Source of the DNA: Linanthus parryae
Lineage: Eukaryota > Streptophyta > Magnoliopsida > Ericales > Polemoniaceae
Direction: 5' to 3'
DNA: 64,000 nucleotides
NCBI GenBank assembly: GCA_023055425.1
Contig: JALGPY010000003.1
Location: 66,262,991 to 66,326,990 of the forward strand
The translations under genes and the position numbers were made by a program. Positions 56,905 through 64,000 of this stretch are shown piece by piece. The stretch's first letter is position 1. The number at the start of each line of letters is the position of its first letter. The notes beneath the pieces were generated by a model. It was not told the DNA's origin. It was given only the letters and a program-made list of their open reading frames with translations, and did no database searches.

Positions 56905-58520
56905 CACATGTCGTAGTGCATAACATGATTTTATGTGTTACGATTTTAGTTTAGACATCGTTATATTCATGTTACGCGAAACTGAAATTTATTGGCATAG
57001 TAGATGCAAATTGAATTTGATTCAATGTAAACAATATCTAATTTAACATTGGGTGTGTAAATTGGTGATTTTAATCACATAGGATGTGAATAATTGGGTT
57101 CTTGAAAATTAGGGTTCATGGGCACATAATTGGAAAAGGGGTTTTTCAATTATGAAAACAATTATATGGAAACAACCAAGCTTGGGAAACAAGGAAGGAA
57201 GGGGAAGGAGACTAGGGCCGAAACGCTAGCCGTCCACCCTCTCTTCCTTGCGTGCCAAGCACGGCCGCGGGTCACCAAGGGGCAGGCCGGCCCAAGGTGG
57301 CGAGTTGCGGTCCTTGGGGTTCGGCCTATGTCTAGGTTGGCCCCCTTGGACCGTTGTAACCCTAATTACCCAATTTCAATTAAAATTGAACAAGCGCATA
57401 AAAATTGGTTTTAACTGTATTATGTGATTTGTTGCATGGTGGATGGATATGGCCTAGATTGGGTATGTTTGTGTTTGTTGTGGTTTGGTTTACGGCCTGC
57501 GAGCTGATCAAATTAATGTAATAGTTAGTTAATTTTACGGCCTGCGAGCAGATCATCTTCCTCAACATGTGAGGCTTTATTTATTTATTTTAGATGTTAG
57601 GCTAGAATTAGAAATATTTAGGTGATAGCCAAGAGCATGGAGAAGAAGAGCGGAGAACTAAGAAGCAAACGATGAAGACTCCCTACCCTAGGCGCGCGGC
57701 TATGGTGGAGCACATGGAGATGAGCTTGTCACTTTAGGGCAAAAAGATACTATCATTGGCTTGCTAATATCTTAGTGTAGGGGCCATATCCAAGCCACGT
57801 TAATTTTTCTTTTGTGGATGTTTATTATTTATGTCTTGTTATTTATTTTTGTGTGTATGACGATACTAGCAAAACGTTAACAAGATAATAATAATAATAA
57901 TAAACAAAGATGGTCTTTTATTGTGGATTGCCCAATCCAAATAAGTAGATCATGTTGATGGGATCAACCAAACGAATAATGACTATTAAATCCCTTAAAT
58001 AGAATATTGCGTTTTGCCTTCTCTTGCCTAAACACCCTTCATGATCAGGGTCTATTAAATTTGGGCTTGCCAAAGCAAGGCGATTTTAATTCACCATGAT
58101 GTGTTGCGGACGACACAAGCAAGTAATGTGTGAATGTTGAAGCAAGAGGTTGGACGCAACTAGGAAAGATCAATTGGATTGATAAACCTAGAGGCATGAC
58201 AATTAGGCGTTATCTAAAGGATAAAGAATAATGAGTTATTCACCTAATTGGACCAAGAGTTGCATGGGATGCAATTGGAATGGTTCCTACCTAAATAACT
58301 GACTCTTGGGTGACTTGCCAAAGCAAGCTCAAGAAGAAGTGAAATATGGATCTTGGACCTACTAGAAAATATACATGATATTTTCCGCATTAATGGTGAG
58401 GGCTATTAATCCGTGAAAAATAGTGGGAGCTATATTTAATGATCTAGCCATTATTGAATATAGTTAAATTGTTCAAAATACTTAAATTTCATATTTCTCG
58501 TTTTGCAGAATTCCAAATAG
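56905..58520 (+). other. Angela-like long leader, no gene
   Basis: 1.6 kb between primer site and gag, comparable with the long leader of BARE-1. It contains a direct repeat built on TTACGGCCTGCGAGC at about 57490 and 57536. The frame 57130-57414 has no recognised motif. Confidence 0.7.
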
Positions 58521-58539
58521 CAAATAATCACGCATCGAC

Positions 58540-59310
58540 TTCATCCCTGCAATCTGTCCTTGTGAAGGAAAAACTGTCTGGAAAAAATTTCCTTTACTAG
58601 TAAAGAAAGTTAAGGATTGTCCTTAAGCAAGAAAAGAAGTTGTACGTCTAGGACACTCCAATTCTAGACCCACCCCAGGATGAGTCCGTTCTAGCTGATG
58701 TAAGGGCCCGTCAGAAACATATAGATATTTCTAATGATGTGACTTGCCTCATGCTCTGCACCATGACCTCTGAGCTTCAGAAGCAACACGAGAACATGGA
58801 GGCCTATGATATGATCATACACTTGAAGCAATTGTTTCAGGAACAGGCAAGGCATGAGCGGTATGAGGTGTCCAAATCACTATTCAAGAGTAGTATAGCA
58901 GAAGGGAATCCAGTTGGGCCTCATGTACTCCGAATGATGGGGTACATTGAGAACCTCACAATACTAGGGTTCCCACTCGGAAGAGTTGGCTACTGATCTT
59001 ATCTTGTAATCGTTGTCTGACAGTTATAACCAGTTCATTATGAACTATAACATGAACGAGATCAGTAAAACTCTTCCAGCCTTGTTGAACACGCTGAATA
59101 CAACTGAACAGAGCATCAACAAAGTCAAGGGCAAAGCCATAATGATGGTGCATAAAAGGAAGGGTAAAGGAGTTGCCTCTACTTCCAAAGGAAAGCGCAA
59201 GAAAGTTGCAAAATCCAAGGAAGCCCTAAATCCTAGTTGGGGTGTGGCTAAAGGTGAGTGTCACTACTGTAGCCAGCCGGGTCACTAGAGGAGGAATTGC
59301 CCTAAATATC
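58540..59310 (+). pseudogene. Angela-like gag
   Basis: MTCLMLCTMTSELQKQHENM then AYDMIIHLKQLFQEQARHER and PVGPHVLRMMGYIENL are the BARE-1/Angela gag blocks. A frameshift near 58985 splits it. The zinc knuckle CHYCSQPGH is followed by a TAG at 59286 inside the knuckle and then RRNC. Upstream of 58739 the start of gag is recognisable but full of stops. Confidence 0.9.
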
Positions 59311-59849
59311 TGGAGGATAAGAAGCTTGAAATAGAGATTCCACCACCACCAGGTAGTTATGTTGTAAACGTAAATCTTTCTATTTCTTCATCTTGAGTAT
59401 TGGATTCTGGATGTGGTTCTAACATTTTTCGAAATGTGCAGGATTTGAAAAGAAGTAGAAGATTGGCTAAAGGGGAGATAGATCTGCGCGTCAAAAATGG
59501 AGGAAGAGTTGCTGCATTAGCTGTAGGCGTTTATGAGCTATCTTTGCCTTCTGGACTTTTATTAGAATTAGACAATTGCTTTTATGTGCCTGCTATGAGC
59601 ATAAACATTATTTTCATTTCTTGTTTGGACGAGAAGGGTTTTTCAATTTCAATAAAGGACAAGTGTTGCTCTATTTATTTTGATAGTATGCACTATTGTA
59701 GTGCGCATTTGTCTAATGGATTGTATATCCTTGATCTAAATAATCCAATCTATAACATAAATACTGGAAGGATTAAAACTAATAATTTAAATCCTACATA
59801 TCTATGGCACTGTCGTTTAAGCCATATAAATGAGAAACGTATATCTTGA
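59311..59849 (+). pseudogene. Angela-like protease and pre-integrase region
   Basis: VLDSGCGSNI carries the catalytic DSG, preceded by a TGA at about 59394. LDNCFYVPAMSINIIFISCL is the protease C-terminal block and LWHCRLSHINEKRI the start of the integrase zinc region. A stop follows at 59847-59849. Confidence 0.88.
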
Positions 59850-60647
59850 CTCCATAACGATGAACTTCTAGACTCATTCGATTTCGAATCATATGAGACA
59901 TGTGAATCTTGTTTATTAGGAAAAATGACAAAGTCCCCTTTCAATAAGAAAGGTGAGAGGACTAGTGAGTTGCTGGCACACATACATACCGATCTATGTG
60001 GGTCGTTGCCCACGCCTGCCAGAGGTGGTTACACCTATTTCATTACATTTACTGATGATTTCAGTAGATATGGATTTGTATACCTTATGAAGGCCAAATC
60101 CGAATCCTTTGAACTGTTCAAGGAATTCAAGAATGAAGTAGAGAAGCAACTTGGTAAAAGTATTAAGGCTTTATGATCGGATCGTGGAGGAGAATACTTG
60201 AGCCAAGAGTTTGATAAATATCTTAGAGAGTGTGGGATAGTATCCCATCTCACTCCACCCGGAACGCCCTAGTGGAATGACGTGTCCGAGAGGAGGAATC
60301 GCACACTATTGGATATGGTGCGATCTATGATGTCTCAAACGGATCTTCCAATATCATTTTGGGGACATGCTCTACTGACGACAGCTTTTACCATTAACCG
60401 TGTTCCATCCGAATCGGTCATGAAAACATTATATGAGATATGGACAGGGAAGCGTCCCATAGTGTCGTTTATGAAGATTTGGGGCTGCAATGTCTACGTA
60501 AAGCGTTTAGAAACATACAAGCTCGGTCCAAAAGCGGATAAGTGTAAATTTGTGGGATATCCTAAGGAAACGAAAGGATATTATTTCTACAATCCAACCG
60601 AGAACAAAGTGTTTGTAGCTCGGACCGGCGTGTTTCTAAAAAGATAG
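59850..60647 (+). pseudogene. Angela-like integrase
   Basis: CESCLLGKMTKSPF completes the zinc site. HTDLCGSLPTPARGG holds the first catalytic Asp, SDRGGEYLS (after a TGA at 60174) the second, and VSERRNRTLLDMVRSMM the Glu-containing segment where one extra change disrupts PQWNGV to P-stop-WND. IWGCNVYVKRLETYKLG and KCKFVGYPKETKGYYFYN match the Angela C-terminal blocks. Confidence 0.9.
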
Positions 60648-61820
60648 TTTGTCTCTAAAAAGCAAGTTGGAGGACTTTAGAACTCGAAGAAATTCAAGGA
60701 CCACTAATCACTGAACCAATGATGGAACATGAACAGGAACCGCAAGTCGTTGTCGAAGAACCTGTTCAGGTGACACAGGAACTCCGTAGGTCGGGAAGAG
60801 TACGTCATGAGCCAGAGAGGTACAGACTTCTTGTGACTGAGCCCGATGACGTACCACTCATGGATGATGAGCCTGCAACCTACGGGGAGGCAATGAAAGG
60901 CCCACACTCCAAGAAATGGCTTGCAGCCATGAAATCTGAAATGGATTCCATGTACACCAAAAAAGTATGAACTTTGGTGGAACCACCCAAAGGGGCTCGG
61001 CTCATAGGGTGCAAATGGGTCTTCATGAAGAAGACCGACATGGATGGCAAGGTAGTTGCCTACAAGGGGCGATTGGTGGCTAAAGGGTATAGAGAGATTC
61101 ATGGTATTGACTATGATGAGACCTTTTCACCAGTCGCCATGACTAAATCCATTCGAATCCTGCTTGCTATTGCAGCATACTATGACTATGAGATTTGGCA
61201 AATGGATGTCAAAACAGCGTTCCTCTCCTCGAGGATATGTATATGACACAACCGGAGGGTTTTAAGGATCCAGAGAATGCCAATAAAGTCTGTAAGCTGC
61301 AAAGGTCCATTTATAGATTAAAGCAAGCTTCTAGGAGTTGGAATCGACGTTTTGATGACGCAGTCAAAGATTTTGGCTTCATCAAGAACGAAGATGAACC
61401 CTGTGTTTACAAGAAGGTTAGTGGGAGCTCTGTAGTGTTTGTGGTTTTATGTGGATGACATACTAATCAATGGAAACGAAATGCCTACTTTGCAATCTGT
61501 TAAAGATTGGCTAGGAAAGTGTTTCGCAATGAAGGAATTAGGAGATGCAGCTTATATACTTAGTATAAAGATCTATAGGGATAGATCTAGGAAGCTTCTA
61601 GGCCTAAGTCAAAGTACATATATAGACAAGGTGTTGAAGAGGTTCAACATGCAAGATTCCAAGAAGGGATTCTTGCCCATGTCGCATGGAGTCACTCAAT
61701 CTAAGACTGACTGTCCTTCCAATGATATTGAGGAGGACCAAATGAGTACGATACCCTATGCTTCGGCCATAGGATCCATCATGTACGCCATGTTGTGTAC
61801 TAGACCAGACGTATAATACG
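60648..61820 (+). pseudogene. Angela-like reverse transcriptase
   Basis: GCKWVFMKKTDMDGKVVAYK and RLVAKGYREIHGIDYDETFS are the fingers; QMDVKTAFL is motif A, and after a frameshift (about 61225) SIYRLKQASRSWN follows. A second frameshift at about 61440 precedes the catalytic FYVDDILINGNE. SQSTYIDKVLKRFNMQDSKK and GSIMYAMLCTRPDV end the domain. Confidence 0.92.
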
Positions 61821-62430
61821 CGTTGAGTATGGCGAGCAGATATCAGTCCAATCCGGGTGAGAGTCACTGGATTGCTGTCAAGAACATTCTAAAGTAATTG
61901 AGAAGAACTAAAGATGCGTTCTTGATATTTGGAGGCAAGGAAGAGCTAAGTGTAATTGGTTACACTTATGCAAGCTTCCAAACCGACAAAGATGACTACA
62001 GATCGCTGTCAGGATACGTGTTTTTCCAGGAACTGTGAGCTGGAAGATTTCCAAGCAAGGGACAGTTGCTGATTCTCCAACTGAAGCTGAGTACATTGTT
62101 GCTGCAGAATCAGCGAAAGAGGCAGTTTGGATAAATAATTTTATCACTAAGCTCGGTGTGGTCCCTAGCATCGTGGATCCCATAGAGTTGTACTATGACA
62201 ACTCCAGGGCGATCGCACAAGTCAAGGAACCACGATCACAGCAGAAATCGAAGCATGTACTTAGGAGATTCCGTCTTATTCGTGATATGATCGATCGAGG
62301 AGATGTGAAGATGTGCAAGATTACAACGGATGATAATCTTTCATATCCACTCACAAAGCCACTTGCACAGCGAAAGCATGAAGGGTATGCCAGATCTATA
62401 GGCATACGAGATGCACCAGATTGGCTCTAG
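61821..62430 (+). pseudogene. Angela-like RNase H
   Basis: Begins after a TAA at 61814. YTYASFQTDKDDYRS keeps part of the first Asp motif in a shifted frame. SPTEAEYIVAAESAKEAVWI holds the Glu, LYYDNSRAIAQVKEP the next Asp and RFRLIRDMIDRGDVKM the end. The final stop is at 62428-62430. Confidence 0.9.
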
Positions 62431-62433
62431 TTC

Positions 62434-62444
62434 AAGTGGGAGAC
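62434..62444 (+). other. Angela-like polypurine tract
   Basis: AAGTGGGAGAC directly before the 3' LTR. Confidence 0.8.
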
Positions 62445-63862
62445 TGTTGGAATAGGTGCCCTATAGGCAATCTATATTTAGTATGAATAATGTTTTGGCT
62501 AGAATATTCATTTATTAATTATTGTGATATTTCATAAAATGAAGTCCTTAGATACAATGTGTTGTTTATCTTAAATATCCCTAGTCCATTATATTGGTGA
62601 ATAGGACAATCAAATATAGACTAGTATGTGTGTAGACTGATATGGAGATATCAAGTCTAACACATGGGTATGCATTAGGAGTAATCGTATACTGGATTGA
62701 CCCACGACGAGAAGGATACACTAGATTATGTTAAAGTCACAATCGCTTCTTGTAGTGCCAATAATATTGTAATCCTTAGACTTGAAGTCACTAGATACTC
62801 TAGTTGTGAAATATCATGCTATCATGTTATCCAACGTTGTGCCTTAACTGGGAAAATATAAAGATAGCTATCGGGCATGATAGGAAACAAACTTCGGGAT
62901 CGTAGTGATGTAGAAATGATTTTCCATCCCACATAATGGGAGCATATGGCCACTCGAGGGATGGTGCTTATTGAATGTCTGGCCAGACTCGGATAAATCA
63001 ACATGGAGATATTGATGTTATCTGCTTGAATAAGCATATTCCCAAGATCGAGAAACTATGGATTGTATATACGAGTGTGACTATTTATGTCTCGTGTTCA
63101 ATCCGAATATGGAGACAAAGGGATAATGATATGTGATATTTGGCACAAGGTTTGTCGGGATCAAAGACTTATTTCTATTAGTTAGGTTGCGTGGATGTGT
63201 TCTAGACACCGCTCAATGTTAGTAATAAGTTACTACCAACTAAGTAGAACCTATGGGGTCACACGTCTAATAGAGGTGAACTAGAATTGGGAATTAATTA
63301 ATATGATAAATTTAATTAGAATGATCAATTTGCAACACCTTGCAAACTTAGTAGGACTAATATGCAAGGAAGGGGCTAATCCAAATTCATCTAGGACTAG
63401 GAAGGGCCTTTATGTAGTTAACAAGGAGTTGTTGGACTATATAAAGGATGCTCTAGCTTCCTTCCCACAACTAATTCTCATAACATGAGTGAGTGGGATA
63501 GAAAGCAAAGAGAGAGAGAGAGAGAAAGACCACAAGGAGGCCGAATCCCCCTGCGTCCGCCCCTACCCGTCGGCCACAAAGAGAGGGTCGATCCTCTATT
63601 TGTTCTTCGTTGTTTGATTCTTTCTTCCCTCTTCCTCCGATACAAGCTAGCACTAGGAGAAGGAAGATCTCGATCTCACCTCTATACGTGGATCAATCGT
63701 AGAGACGAGGACATTATTCTTCGTTTGATCTCCCAAACCAAAAGGTACACATCTTCTGTCCCTCATCATGTTATGAGTGTCTCTTCCTGTGATCCTTGGT
63801 GGGCTTTGAGTAGGAATTAATTTTTTTTTATTCCTCTGCGTTACCTACGTCAAAAAGCAACA
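62445..63862 (+). repeat. Angela-like 3' LTR
   Basis: 1,418 bp partner of 55469-56891 with scattered substitutions and small indels. It ends AAGCAACA, then the TCAGT target duplication. Confidence 0.95.
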
Positions 63863-63867
63863 TCAGT

Positions 63868-64000
63868 GTGAACCTCAAGGGTGAATACTATGTTTCACAC
63901 CATGTTCTGCCTTTGGATGGATGTTGTGGAGAGAACTAGGGTTCCTGCGTATGTGTATTTTAGCATAAATTTGTCTTCTGATTGAGGTGAAGTTGTCTCT
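63868..64000. other. Host flank to the right of the Angela-like element
   Basis: Continuous with 55349-55468 once the element is removed. Contains AGAACTAGGGTTCCTGCG; no repeat or complete coding frame is visible before the window ends. Confidence 0.5.

Larger units (their letters stand above)
55469..63862 (+). mobile_element. Angela-like copia retrotransposon, both LTRs, decayed
   Basis: 8,394 bp with direct-repeat LTRs, perfect target duplication TCAGT (55464-55468 and 63863-63867), a TGGTATCAGAGC primer site and a polypurine tract. LTRs start TGTTGGAATAGGTGCCC, like Angela/BARE-1 LTRs. The coding order gag, protease, integrase, reverse transcriptase, RNase H is complete but carries many stops and frameshifts. 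Its LTRs differ more than those of Athila-A, so it looks older. Confidence 0.95.

Noticed and set aside
55469..63862. The 1.4-kb repeats as a simple segmental duplication
   Set aside because: TG...CA ends, primer site, polypurine tract and TCAGT target duplications show that they are LTRs.

Overview
This is nuclear DNA from a flowering plant, most likely a eudicot. The evidence is: spliced genes with GT-AG introns, a CLE signalling-peptide gene, plant-type LTR retrotransposons (Athila, Tekay-like, Sirevirus, Angela-like and Tork-like), CACTA and hAT transposons, an L1-type LINE, a Stowaway MITE and tRNA-derived sequences. Roughly nine tenths is transposable-element DNA, much of it nested. No species can be named from the sequence. 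Calls rest on reading frames, splice signals, terminal repeats and target-site duplications (TSDs) read by eye; no database search was run.

Layout. (1) 1-6120: a minus-strand plant-mobile-domain (PMD) gene of five phase-consistent coding exons, broken by two in-frame stops, next to an LTR-like segment; probably a retrotransposon passenger. (2) 6120-24951: a minus-strand Tork-like copia element split inside its integrase by a 16.45-kb CACTA transposon (6558-23007, TSD TCA). That CACTA was itself invaded by a 3.49-kb Tekay-like LTR (6667-10154, TSD CGCAA), a Stowaway MITE inside an (ATT)n tract (10487-10721, TSD TA) and an 8.84-kb Athila element (11383-20225, TSD AGAAG). Without these guests the CACTA is about 3.9 kb and carries an unrecognised gene. 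(3) 24952-28045: host-like interval with a small single-pass membrane protein gene (25781-26236), poly-T/poly-A tracts and a fold-back element. (4) 28045-33110: a decayed plant L1 LINE. (5) 33190-42186: a minus-strand Sirevirus with both LTRs and many stops. (6) 42187 to about 51180: a decayed plus-strand Athila relative, interrupted by a second CACTA element (46619-49488, TSD TTG). (7) 51380-55468: host-like interval with the CLE gene (52190-52462), a 103-bp SINE and two non-autonomous hAT elements. (8) 55469-63862: an Angela-like copia element with both LTRs and TSD TCAGT, followed by 138 bp of flank.

Whole-window observations. Four LTR elements from different lineages each carry an array of their own short palindrome: GATCGTGCGATC-type in Athila-A, AGGTCGTACGACCT-type in the Tork copia LTR, TTTCAAGGCCTTGAAA-type in the Sirevirus (including inside coding sequence), and a CTTACCGCGGTAAG-like motif in Athila-B. 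The first two share the core TCGTGCGA. Both Athila elements run from protease straight to the same post-pol motif with no reverse transcriptase or integrase, which suggests a pol-less Athila type that depends on other elements for mobility. The clearly intact host genes are the CLE gene and the 151-residue membrane protein gene.
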